Of a DNA stretch of 12,529 nt, positions 1 through 6,992 are shown in pieces. How positions within the stretch are numbered: the first letter of the stretch is position 1; every line of letters begins with the position of its first letter. The translations under genes and the position numbers were made by a program. The notes beneath the pieces were generated by a model. It did not search any database. It saw only the letters and a program-made list of their open reading frames with translations, and was not told where the DNA came from. Origin of the DNA: JALUUH01 sp964636675 (lineage in GTDB: Bacteria; Pseudomonadota; Gammaproteobacteria; S012-40); the NCBI GenBank assembly GCA_964636675.1, contig CAZWUO010000099.1, forward strand, positions 1 through 12,529, written 5' to 3'.

Positions 1-1
1 T

Positions 2-619
2 GCCAACATGCCATTAGCGACCTTGGGTACGTTCATCTTATGGATGGGTTGGTTTGGTTTTAACGGGGGGTCTGAGTTGAAGCTGTCTGACGTTGGTGAA
101 GCGAATGCCGTTGCCCAGGTATTTGTTAATACCAATATGGCCGCTGCCGGGGGTGTGATTGCAGCGATGATTGCGGCACGTTTGCTCTTTGGAAAAACAG
201 ATTTAACCATGGCGCTTAATGGTGCTTTAGCCGGTCTGGTGGCGATAACCGCTGAGCCTTTAGCGCCAACTCCGTTGCTCGCAACAGGCATAGGGGCAAT
301 AGGTGGGCTTATCGTTGTCTTCTCAATCATTTCCTTAGACAAGCTAAAATTAGATGACCCCGTAGGTGCGATTTCTGTGCATGGTGTTGTTGGTATGTGG
401 GGATTAATGGCGGTTGTGATCTCTAATAGTGATGCGACGGTTGTCGGTCAGTTGACTGGACTGGTAACGATCCTGGTATGGACTTTTGTAGTTTCCTTGA
501 TTGTTTGGTTTATTATAAAAGTCATTATGGGTGTGCGTGTTTCGGAAGAAGAAGAGTACGCAGGGGTAGATATTTCAGAGTGTGGCTTGGAGGCCTATCC
601 TGAGTTTACCAATAAATAA
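2..619 (+). CDS. amt: Ammonium transporter Amt/AmtB, C-terminal half (5' truncated by window edge)
   Basis: This is the C-terminal half, about 205 residues, of an Amt/MEP/Rh-family ammonium channel, a trimeric inner-membrane protein that conducts NH4+/NH3. The reading frame is open to the left edge (codons 2-4 and 5-7 precede the first ATG at 8), so the true start lies outside. Recognisable family motifs are TFILWMGWFGFN near the left end, NGALAGLVAITA, and the pore segment VHGVVGMWG, whose His codon is at 380-382. That His corresponds to the second of the twin pore histidines (His318 in E. coli AmtB). The cytoplasmic tail carries the typical EEEEYAGVD stretch, the region that in relatives contacts the PII protein GlnK. 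The tail ends LEAYPEF. Several hydrophobic membrane segments are evident. No glnK follows; it would be expected upstream, outside the window. Family assignment is very secure; which Amt paralogue it is cannot be told. Confidence 0.96.
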   Translation, partial: ANMPLATLGTFILWMGWFGFNGGSELKLSDVGEANAVAQVFVNTNMAAAGGVIAAMIAARLLFGKTDLTMALNGALAGLVAITAEPLAPTPLLATGIGAIGGLIVVFSIISLDKLKLDDPVGAISVHGVVGMWGLMAVVISNSDATVVGQLTGLVTILVWTFVVSLIVWFIIKVIMGVRVSEEEEYAGVDISECGLEAYPEFTNK

Positions 620-677
620 TTTCGGGTTATCTTTCTCGGCGAATTAATTCACTAATTTGCCAGGCCTGAAAAAAGCT

Positions 678-708
678 AAAACGGATGCTGCGGCATCCGT
701 TTTTTTTT
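678..708 (+). terminator. Rho-independent terminator after amt
   Basis: The perfect stem ACGGATGC/GCATCCGT (681-688 with 693-700) has a TGCG tetraloop. It is extended by A-T pairs from 678 and followed directly by nine or more T residues. It lies 58 bp after the amt stop codon and should end the amt transcript before the next gene. Confidence 0.92.
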
Positions 709-730
709 GTTCAGTTAAAAAATCTAAAAG

Positions 731-759
731 TTGTCAATATTTAAATTTTGAACTAACAT
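731..759 (+). promoter_or_regulatory. Candidate sigma-70 promoter of the DUF3015 gene
   Basis: TTGTCA (731-736, five of six matches to the -35 consensus) is followed after 17 bp by TAACAT (754-759, four of six matches to the -10). Transcription would start near 766 and leave a leader of about 46 nt containing the GGAG ribosome site at 802-805. An overlapping alternative, TTGAAC (748-753) with TTTAAA (771-776), also has a 17-bp spacer. The choice between them is inference. Confidence 0.45.
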
Positions 760-811
760 TGCATCGGTACTTTAAATATCACATTTAAATTCACAAATTA
801 CGGAGCAGAAA

Positions 812-1288
812 ATGAGACGATTGATATTGACATCATTTATACTTGCGGCATCATCAACTGCAATGGCAGAAGCGCCTGGTGGCCCTAATTGTGGTTGGGG
901 AAATATGTTGTTTGACGGAAAATCAGGTTTCGTATCTCACTTCGGTGCATCCACAACCAATGGTACTTCTGGAAATGCAACTTTTGGCATGACTTCGGGC
1001 ACTAATGGTTGTTCAACAGACGGTAATATTACCTATGCTGGAGATGCCATGGTGTATAACCTGATGGATGAACTCATAGAAGATGTTGCTCGAGGGCAAG
1101 GCGAGGCCTTGGATGCCGTTGCCGCACTTTTAGGCGTAAAAAAGACAGACCGTGCTTTATTTGCTAAAGTCTCCCATGAGAACTTCAAGAATATTTTTCC
1201 GCATGAAAATGTGACAGCTAAGGAAGTTGTCATTTCTTTAAAACAAATGATGCGCGAAAATCCTCAGCTTACTAAATACGCTGCATAA
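812..1288 (+). CDS. DUF3015 family secreted protein
   Basis: This 158-residue protein has a classical signal peptide. An Arg-Arg start is followed by a hydrophobic core, with likely signal peptidase I cleavage after Ala-Met-Ala at residue 19. The mature protein begins EAPGGPNCGWGNMLFDG and has the features I associate with the DUF3015 family. These are a Gly/Thr/Ser/Asn-rich segment (residues 45-75), a Cys near the mature N-terminus (C27) and another in NGC (C67). A more charged, helical C-terminal half follows, and this part is probably what distinguishes the fold. The two cysteines could form a disulfide in the periplasm. The start is supported by GGAG six bases upstream of the ATG. It stands alone between a terminator and an intergenic gap, so it is probably monocistronic. 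The biochemical function of DUF3015 is not known to me and is not suggested by the neighbours. Confidence 0.88.
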   Translation: MRRLILTSFILAASSTAMAEAPGGPNCGWGNMLFDGKSGFVSHFGASTTNGTSGNATFGMTSGTNGCSTDGNITYAGDAMVYNLMDELIEDVARGQGEALDAVAALLGVKKTDRALFAKVSHENFKNIFPHENVTAKEVVISLKQMMRENPQLTKYAA

Positions 1289-1318
1289 GCATATTATCAA
1301 GATAAATAATCAGATAGT

Positions 1319-1357
1319 AAGAGCTATACGATATATCGAAAGTAAGGTGTAGCTCTT
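1319..1357 (+). other. Stem-loop downstream of the DUF3015 gene
   Basis: An 11-bp inverted repeat, AAGAGCTATAC (1319-1329) with GTGTAGCTCTT (1347-1357), has one G-U pair and a 17-nt loop. It starts about 30 bp after the DUF3015 stop. No U-tract follows, so it is not a standard intrinsic terminator. It may be a 3'-end stabilising or processing structure. Confidence 0.4.
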
Positions 1358-1503
1358 GCGATTGTCGTCAGCAGACTACTTACGGCGTTTGCCAGTTATT
1401 GCGCAGTGTTCTTTAAACCTGAAAAAACCAGTTAGATTTCGATTGCAGATGTAGAATGTTGCTCGTTGCTATCAAGCGAACCGTGTGGTTTTTGGGTGTA
1501 TTA

Positions 1504-1533
1504 TTGACGTTTCATTTTCTGTTAAAGTTTATT
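1504..1533 (+). promoter_or_regulatory. Candidate promoter of the Lnb_N/DUF4105 gene
   Basis: TTGACG (1504-1509, five of six) is followed after 18 bp by TTTATT (1528-1533, four of six). If used, transcription would begin essentially at the GTG start codon at 1538. An alternative -10, TATTAT (1499-1504), would give a leader of about 27 nt but lacks a convincing -35. The call is weak. Confidence 0.25.
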
Positions 1534-1537
1534 TTTT

Positions 1538-3436
1538 GTGCAAATTCGAATTGTTTTTTGTCTTGTATTATTTCTTCTTTGCTGCGTCGCCTCGGCTAAT
1601 GCAGTATCCGATAAAGCTCTGATTCTCCAAAAAATAGCCATAGAAAAGGAACTTTGGCAACATAAAGAGTGGCATAATCTCGTCCATTATTATAAAAAAT
1701 CATTTTTCTCTGACCAGTATTTTAGCCACGCGGATGATAAAAATTTTTTTTTCGCCAAAGATGGTGCAACGAATCCTCGAGCTGAATTATTAGCAACAAT
1801 CGCCGCATTTTATCGTACGAATATATTCGGCGATGAACATCCGCAATGTCGATTTGTCGCTCGTTTCGCTTGGCTCAAACAGCGCTTATCAATTGACGAG
1901 CGTTTTTTACCGGTAGTCCATTGCCGAGAATATAAAAGCTGGCATTCAACGATGCAGGCGCAACGTGTCAGCATCATCTTTCCTACGTACTACTTAAATA
2001 GCCCTTCATCTATGTTTGGTCATACTTTACTCCGCCTTGACCCGTCAGTAGATACTGAGCAATCTAAGCTACTCTCATATGCAGTAAATTTTGCAGCCAA
2101 TACGGATGCAGTGGATAACTCGATATTTTATGCTTACAAAGGTATAACCGGAGCTTACCCTGGTTTGTTTTCAGTCGTCCCTTATTTCAAAAAAATTCGC
2201 GAATATAATCGCTTCGAAGAGCGTGATATTTGGGAATATAGCTTAAATCTCACGCCCATAGAAGTTGAACGCATGGTGATGCATTTATGGGAACTACGGA
2301 ATATTAATTTCGATTATTATTTTTTTGATGAAAATTGTTCTTATCGATTGCTTGAATTACTGGAGGTTGCGCGTCCCGCATTAAAACTGCGTGATCTTTT
2401 TGGGTTAACCACAGCACCCATTGATACGATTAAGGCAATCGATCAAGCAGGATTAATAGAAAGTTCTCAGTATCGTCCTGCCCAAATAACAGAGCTAAGT
2501 GCATTATTAAATACAATATCTAAAAAAGAACAGCGGCTCGTAAAACAAATTGCCGTCGCGCCATCACGAATTGAGCATCCTGATTTTGCGAAAATACCGA
2601 TTAATATGCGGCGCAATGTGATTGATGCTGCCTACCGCTATTTACGTTATCAGCAATCTGGAAAAGCAAAGAATAAAATTGTCTCTAAACACAGTTTTCA
2701 ATTATTGAAATCGCTAAATGCGCTTCCGCGCCATTCGCATAAATCAAATTCATTAGTGCCACCCGTACCGCCTGAACAAGGACATGGGTCTCGTCAAATA
2801 TCCACGGGCTTAACAGAGCGTAATAATAAATTATACAGTAAGTTATCTTTTAGAGCCGCTTTCCATAGCCTAGAAGATAATCTGAAAGGGTTTTTGGCCG
2901 GTGCTCAAATTAATATGGCCAATACAGAATTACGCATGAATAAAAAACCCCAACAGGTGGAGCTTGATAGGTTGGATGTCATTGATATATTCTCTTTAAA
3001 TCCTCGAACCGACTTTTTTCAATCAGTTTCCTGGCGAGTTTTTACTGGATTGGAGCGCCAATTCGTTAATGATGAAGACCGTCTTGTTGCTCATTTATCG
3101 GGTGGCGCTGGCCTCACATACTCCGTTGCACAAAAAGCTGTGGTTTACTCCTTTGCGATTACTCGAATTGAAAGGGGGAAAGAAACTGTTGCGTATATCT
3201 TAGAGCCTGCAGTAGGCATAGCAAACGGTTTGCTTTGGCATTTTAAAAACTCCACGGCGCGCTTGGAATTGAGTGCTGAGCAGTTTTTGAATGGAAGCTA
3301 CCGGTCTAGAATGACATATCTACATAATTTTGTGTTAACCCGAAATCAATCAATAAAACTTAGTTTTACGGAAGAAAAACACTCGAATATGCAGTTTTCT
3401 ACGGTTTCCATTAACTACCAATATTATTTTAACTAA
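1538..3436 (+). CDS. Exported Lnb_N (DUF4105) domain protein
   Basis: This 632-residue protein has a signal peptide (residues 1-22, hydrophobic core ending VASANA). It contains the Lnb N-terminal periplasmic domain, formerly DUF4105, at about residues 130-300. Diagnostic motifs are SPSSMFGHTLLRLD (155-168), SYAVNFAANT, an aromatic Tyr-rich stretch, and FDENCSYRLLELL (263-275). The downstream part includes PPEQGHGSR (about 409-417), typical of this family, and then a region of alternating beta-strand character ending in YQYYFN, which could be barrel-like. The start is GTG at 1538: an in-frame stop lies at 1523-1525, no ATG is available, and the signal peptide fits exactly, but there is no clear Shine-Dalgarno. 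H162 of FGHT and C267 of ENC are the probable key residues. Despite the Lnb name, nothing shows lacto-N-biosidase activity. It ends 24 bp from the convergent speE, with no room for a separate terminator. Confidence 0.87.
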   Translation: MQIRIVFCLVLFLLCCVASANAVSDKALILQKIAIEKELWQHKEWHNLVHYYKKSFFSDQYFSHADDKNFFFAKDGATNPRAELLATIAAFYRTNIFGDEHPQCRFVARFAWLKQRLSIDERFLPVVHCREYKSWHSTMQAQRVSIIFPTYYLNSPSSMFGHTLLRLDPSVDTEQSKLLSYAVNFAANTDAVDNSIFYAYKGITGAYPGLFSVVPYFKKIREYNRFEERDIWEYSLNLTPIEVERMVMHLWELRNINFDYYFFDENCSYRLLELLEVARPALKLRDLFGLTTAPIDTIKAIDQAGLIESSQYRPAQITELSALLNTISKKEQRLVKQIAVAPSRIEHPDFAKIPINMRRNVIDAAYRYLRYQQSGKAKNKIVSKHSFQLLKSLNALPRHSHKSNSLVPPVPPEQGHGSRQISTGLTERNNKLYSKLSFRAAFHSLEDNLKGFLAGAQINMANTELRMNKKPQQVELDRLDVIDIFSLNPRTDFFQSVSWRVFTGLERQFVNDEDRLVAHLSGGAGLTYSVAQKAVVYSFAITRIERGKETVAYILEPAVGIANGLLWHFKNSTARLELSAEQFLNGSYRSRMTYLHNFVLTRNQSIKLSFTEEKHSNMQFSTVSINYQYYFN

Positions 3437-3460
3437 AGCATACAACTGCGGATTCTAGGA

Positions 3461-4315
3461 TTATAGTTTAAGTTCTTTGCGGAAAAATTCGGGTGTGGCC
3501 AGTGAGGCCCGATGAATATCTGCATTGTAATAAATGGTTGCAAAGGTTTTTTGGCAGGCATCTTGAGCGCGGAATTGGGTGCTTGATCCGTCTTTACATG
3601 CCATGGTTGCTGACCACCAGCCTGATGGATAACAAGGCTGTGGAAAAAATAAAGTATTTGAATCAATAAACCCAACGGCATGCATGGCTGCGCGTATTTC
3701 TTTGATGAGTTTTAAGTGATACAGCGGCGACTCACTTTGCTGCACAATGATGCCTTGCGTTTTTAGTATTCGAAAGCATTGCTCGTAGAAGGGCTTAGAG
3801 AATAAACCCTCGGCGGGCCCGATGGGGTCGGTGCTATCGATAATGATGAGATCATAGCTCGCATTTTCTGCATCCTGCACGTATTTAATGCCGTCAATAA
3901 ACAATAGCTCAGCACGCGGGTCATGGTTTGCGCTACAAAGTTCGGGAAAATATTGCTCAGATAGCCGGGTGACTCGTTCATCAATTTCAATTTGCTGGGC
4001 TTTTTCTACCCCGGAATGTTTTAATACCTCACGCAATGTGCCACAGTCTCCACCACCGATGATCAAGATTTTTTTAGGGTCGGGGTGAGTGAATAATGCA
4101 GGATGAGCCAGCATTTCGTGATAGAGGAAATTCTCACGCTCGGTGACCATGAAAAAACCGTCGATGACCATTAGGTTGCCAAATTTCTCCGTTTGATAAA
4201 TGGCGATTTCCTGAAACGGTGTTTTTTCTTTATGCAGTAATGCACGTGTTTTCAAGGAAAATGCCGCGCCTTCTGGTTCCCATACTTCGGTAAACCAATT
4301 ATCACCTTTTATCAT
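3461..4315 (-). CDS. speE: Spermidine synthase (polyamine aminopropyltransferase)
   Basis: SpeE transfers the aminopropyl group of decarboxylated S-adenosylmethionine to putrescine, giving spermidine in the cytoplasm. At 284 residues it matches the usual length (288 in E. coli). Visible motifs are YHEMLAHPALF (65-75), the nucleotide-binding loop GGGDCGTLREVLKH (87-100), EIDERV with the ribose-binding acidic residue (E110), DG at 141-142, and the catalytic-site motif DSTDPIGPAEGLF (160-172) with D160 and D163. The Cys in GGGDCG replaces the Gly of E. coli, a variant I recall from Pseudomonas-type enzymes. AAGGA on the minus strand (4324-4328) lies eight bases before the ATG. It is divergent from speA, which catalyses an earlier step of the same pathway. 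The enzyme supplying decarboxylated SAM (SpeD) and those converting agmatine to putrescine are absent from the window. Confidence 0.97.
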   Translation of the reverse strand: MIKGDNWFTEVWEPEGAAFSLKTRALLHKEKTPFQEIAIYQTEKFGNLMVIDGFFMVTERENFLYHEMLAHPALFTHPDPKKILIIGGGDCGTLREVLKHSGVEKAQQIEIDERVTRLSEQYFPELCSANHDPRAELLFIDGIKYVQDAENASYDLIIIDSTDPIGPAEGLFSKPFYEQCFRILKTQGIIVQQSESPLYHLKLIKEIRAAMHAVGFIDSNTLFFPQPCYPSGWWSATMACKDGSSTQFRAQDACQKTFATIYYNADIHRASLATPEFFRKELKL

Positions 4316-4353
4316 TTAAAAAATCCTTGGTTAAGACCTCTAAAAATAGCGAC

Positions 4354-4383
4354 TTTATGTGATTAATAAATCTTTATCGTCAC
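4354..4383 (-). promoter_or_regulatory. Candidate speE promoter
   Basis: On the minus strand, GTGACG (4383-4378, four of six to -35) is followed after 18 bp by CATAAA (4359-4354, four of six to -10). It would start transcription about 45 bp upstream of the speE ATG. Its -35 overlaps that of the opposite speA promoter. The matches are modest, so this is a prediction. Confidence 0.3.
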
Positions 4384-4406
4384 TAGTGCTCGTTTTTTTG
4401 TATAAT
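4377..4406 (+). promoter_or_regulatory. Candidate speA promoter with perfect -10 TATAAT
   Basis: A perfect TATAAT (4401-4406) lies 18 bp after TCGTCA (4377-4382, four of six to the -35). The start near 4413 would give a speA leader of about 144 nt. The leader contains a small hairpin, ATGCA-AGGG-TGCAT (4451-4464), and a seven-residue upstream reading frame ending at the speA ribosome site. A second possible promoter, TTGACT (4485-4490) with GTTAAT (4509-4514), is weaker. Confidence 0.5.
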
Positions 4407-4556
4407 TCGGGGAAAATGTTTGCTGCGAGTCCTTCAGGATGAATGGCAATATGCAAGGGTGCATTATAATGAGCGGTTTTGAATTTGACTATCTAAAATA
4501 TCTAGTTTGTTAATCGCTGGACTCTGCTATGAGTTTAACTGAGGGGTTTTAGGACA

Positions 4557-6455
4557 ATGGATCATTGGGATATCGAACGGTCGCGAAGACAATATAATAT
4601 CGATCACTGGGGTAGTGGTTTTTTTGATATCAATGCAGCCGGGCATATATGTGTTAAGAGTACGTGCGGGGGCAATAACACCCGTGTTGATTTATATGAA
4701 GTGGCTAACGCGATATTGCAGAAAGACCTCAGTTTTCCTGTATTGCTGAGAGTGAGCAATATTCTACAAGAGCGCGTTTATCAGCTAGCACAAGCGTTCC
4801 AGTTCGCCATCAAGCAAAAGTCGTTTTTAGGTGATTTCACTGCTGTTTACCCCATTAAGGTGAATCAACAAAGAACGGTGATTGAGCATTTACTAGAGAG
4901 TGACAAGAAAAAAAATGGATTGGCAGTGGGACTGGAAGCCGGTAGCAAGCCTGAGCTAATGGTTGTGCTGGCCTATGCGCCGCAAAACGGAATTATCGTT
5001 TGCAACGGATATAAAGATCGCGAGTATATTCGGCTCGCATTAATTGGTCGGCAATTGGGTTACCAGATTTACATTGTGGTCGAAAAAATGTCTGAGCTCG
5101 CATTGATTATCGAAGCAAGTGCAGATCTTGGGATCGAGCCATTGCTGGGGATTCGGATACGTTTGTATTCCATTGGCAAGGGGAATTGGCAAAATACCGG
5201 TGGTGAAAAATCCAAATTTGGTTTATCGGCTACGGATGTGCTTGAAGTGGTCAGTCGCTTAGAGCGCGCTGAATTATTGCACACATTACAATTGGTGCAT
5301 TGTCATCTTGGTTCGCAGCTGGCCAATATTCGAGACATTCAAAAAGGTCTTAAAGAAGTTGCGCGATTTTATGCCGAGCTGCGTCACTTAAGTGCGAATA
5401 TTACCACGGTGGATGTAGGAGGTGGCCTAGGTGTCGATTATGAGGGGACTCGTTCGCGTAGTTATTGCTCAATGAATTACAGCGTGAGTGAATATGCCAA
5501 TGATGTCGTGCAAGCGTTATGGGAAGTGTGTCAAGAGCACGAGTTACCACACCCGAATATTATTACCGAATCGGGTCGCGCTTTGACGGCTCATCATGCA
5601 GTATTGATTACCAATGTGGTGGATAGCGAGGAGTTACCGGGACGGAACTATGTAGCTGAGGTTTCCACAGATGATCCTCTTATTCTGCAAAATTTAGCAG
5701 ACACCCTTGGCAGTCTGAATTCAAAATCTGCGGTAGAAGCTTATCATGATGCCGTGTACTGGTTTATCGAAGCCTATGAAGCGTATATGCATGGTTTATT
5801 AAATATGCAGCAACGTGCGCATGCGGAGCAGCTTTATTATGCTATTTGCCGCAATATACAAGCGCTATTGCACCCCTCTGTGCGTGCGCATCGCGAAATT
5901 TTGGATGATTTGTCGGAGAAGCTCGCCGATAAATATTTTTGTAATTTATCTATTTTTCAGTCGCTGCCGGATGTTTGGGCGATTGATCAAATTTTTCCCA
6001 TCACTCCGTTACATCGGCTGGATGAAAAACCTGAAAAGCGAGTGATATTACAAGATATTACCTGTGATTCGGATGGTTGTATTACGAAATATGTAAATAA
6101 CGAAAGCGTTGAAAAAACCATGGCCGCACACCACATTATAGCGGATGAGCCTTATCTATTGGGTTTCTTTATGGTGGGTGCCTATCAGGAGATATTAGGC
6201 GACATGCATAATTTATTTGGTGATACTCATTCCGTCAATTTGCAGATCAACGCGGATGGCTCTTATCAGTTGAGCGAGCCGGAACATGGGGATACGGTTG
6301 ACGAGGTATTACGTTACGTGCATTTTAATACGGCAACTTTACTAGCGAAATATCAGCAGCGTTTGCACCAAGCATCGCTGGAGCAAACCCTGAGTGCACA
6401 CTATTTGTCTGAGCTGAAAGCCGGTTTAGCGGGTTATACGTATTTGGAAGATTGA
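4557..6455 (+). CDS. speA: Biosynthetic arginine decarboxylase (agmatine-forming)
   Basis: SpeA is a PLP-dependent decarboxylase of the alanine-racemase-fold family that converts L-arginine to agmatine, the first step of the agmatine route to putrescine and spermidine. It has 632 residues, close to the Pseudomonas-type enzyme and slightly shorter than E. coli (658). The PLP-binding Lys is K101 in YPIKVNQQ. Other motifs are HLGSQ (250-254), the phosphate-binding GGGLGVDYEG (288-297), ESGRALTAHHA (338-348), and the C-terminal active-site segment ITCDSDG (501-507) with Cys503. The N-terminal IERSRRQYNIDHWGSGFFDI is characteristic of SpeA. The ATG is supported by GAGGGG at 4541-4546 and by AGGA just before the start. 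It is divergent from speE, with which it shares a control region, and convergent with rsd. Orthology is secure; regulation is inferred only. Confidence 0.98.
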   Translation: MDHWDIERSRRQYNIDHWGSGFFDINAAGHICVKSTCGGNNTRVDLYEVANAILQKDLSFPVLLRVSNILQERVYQLAQAFQFAIKQKSFLGDFTAVYPIKVNQQRTVIEHLLESDKKKNGLAVGLEAGSKPELMVVLAYAPQNGIIVCNGYKDREYIRLALIGRQLGYQIYIVVEKMSELALIIEASADLGIEPLLGIRIRLYSIGKGNWQNTGGEKSKFGLSATDVLEVVSRLERAELLHTLQLVHCHLGSQLANIRDIQKGLKEVARFYAELRHLSANITTVDVGGGLGVDYEGTRSRSYCSMNYSVSEYANDVVQALWEVCQEHELPHPNIITESGRALTAHHAVLITNVVDSEELPGRNYVAEVSTDDPLILQNLADTLGSLNSKSAVEAYHDAVYWFIEAYEAYMHGLLNMQQRAHAEQLYYAICRNIQALLHPSVRAHREILDDLSEKLADKYFCNLSIFQSLPDVWAIDQIFPITPLHRLDEKPEKRVILQDITCDSDGCITKYVNNESVEKTMAAHHIIADEPYLLGFFMVGAYQEILGDMHNLFGDTHSVNLQINADGSYQLSEPEHGDTVDEVLRYVHFNTATLLAKYQQRLHQASLEQTLSAHYLSELKAGLAGYTYLED

Positions 6456-6459
6456 GTTG

Positions 6460-6484
6460 AAAAAATCAATAGGCCTGATTTTTT
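6460..6484. terminator. Possible bidirectional terminator between speA and rsd
   Basis: AAAAAATCA (6460-6468) and TGATTTTTT (6476-6484) form a perfect 9-bp, A/T-rich stem around a 7-base loop. The A-run on one side and T-run on the other could serve both convergent genes. It starts five bases after the speA stop and is 46 bp from the rsd stop. The low G+C of the stem makes it a weak terminator by itself. Confidence 0.4.
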
Positions 6485-6530
6485 GATATCGAATCGTAGA
6501 TACGCATATACGCAGGTAGTTGATTGTGCT

Positions 6531-6992
6531 TTAGCTTCTGGACTTGCCCAATACTTCAATGAGTCGATCTTCAAGTTCAATTCTATCGGCAAGGATCTCC
6601 CCCAGTAGGGATAAGTCATTTTCTAATTTTCCAAGAGAGTCTGCGCAGTGTTCATCTGAGTCGTAGCGGTCATTGAAGTCTAGAATTTTTTGCGTTGAGC
6701 GTTCAATGTAGGGGTAGACTTCTTTGGCTACTTTTGAGACCGACATTCTGCGTTCCTGGTCGTTATCGACATATCGATAAAGTCGAAAGTGAGCATCGGC
6801 GGAATAGTCAACCAGTGATTGGCAGAATTGCTTTAATAATTCAACAATCGAAGATGATTGGTTAAAGGGGCGACGAACCGCCAGCTCGGAATAGAGGGCA
6901 AGCATCTTGGTTCGATGTTCTACAAGTCTATCTATTGCTTGGTGTGATAGAGCTCGTCGTTCGCTAACGGCTTCTTCGATTGAATGAGTCAT
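6531..6992 (-). CDS. rsd: Rsd/AlgQ family anti-sigma-70 regulator
   Basis: This 153-residue, mostly helical cytoplasmic protein belongs to the Rsd/AlgQ family (E. coli Rsd is 158 residues). In E. coli, Rsd binds region 4 of sigma-70 and favours alternative sigma factors in stationary phase. In Pseudomonas, AlgQ regulates alginate and other traits. The diagnostic core is FCQSLVDYSADAHFRLYRYV (residues 56-75), which closely follows the family pattern FCQSLVDY-x-SAGHF. The C-terminal helix EILADRIELEDRLIEVL also matches. The start ATG at 6992 has GGAG seven bases upstream on its strand; an ATG five bases further upstream is out of frame. It stands alone between the convergent speA and a 510-bp gap, so its promoter should lie in that gap. 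I cannot tell whether it is functionally closer to Rsd or AlgQ. Confidence 0.92.
   Translation of the reverse strand: MTHSIEEAVSERRALSHQAIDRLVEHRTKMLALYSELAVRRPFNQSSSIVELLKQFCQSLVDYSADAHFRLYRYVDNDQERRMSVSKVAKEVYPYIERSTQKILDFNDRYDSDEHCADSLGKLENDLSLLGEILADRIELEDRLIEVLGKSRS

Noticed and set aside
1523..1600. Lipoprotein signal at the Lnb_N N-terminus (LLCC)
   Set aside because: The residue before either Cys is Leu or Cys, not Gly/Ala/Ser, so the lipobox rule is not met; a type I signal ending VASANA fits better.
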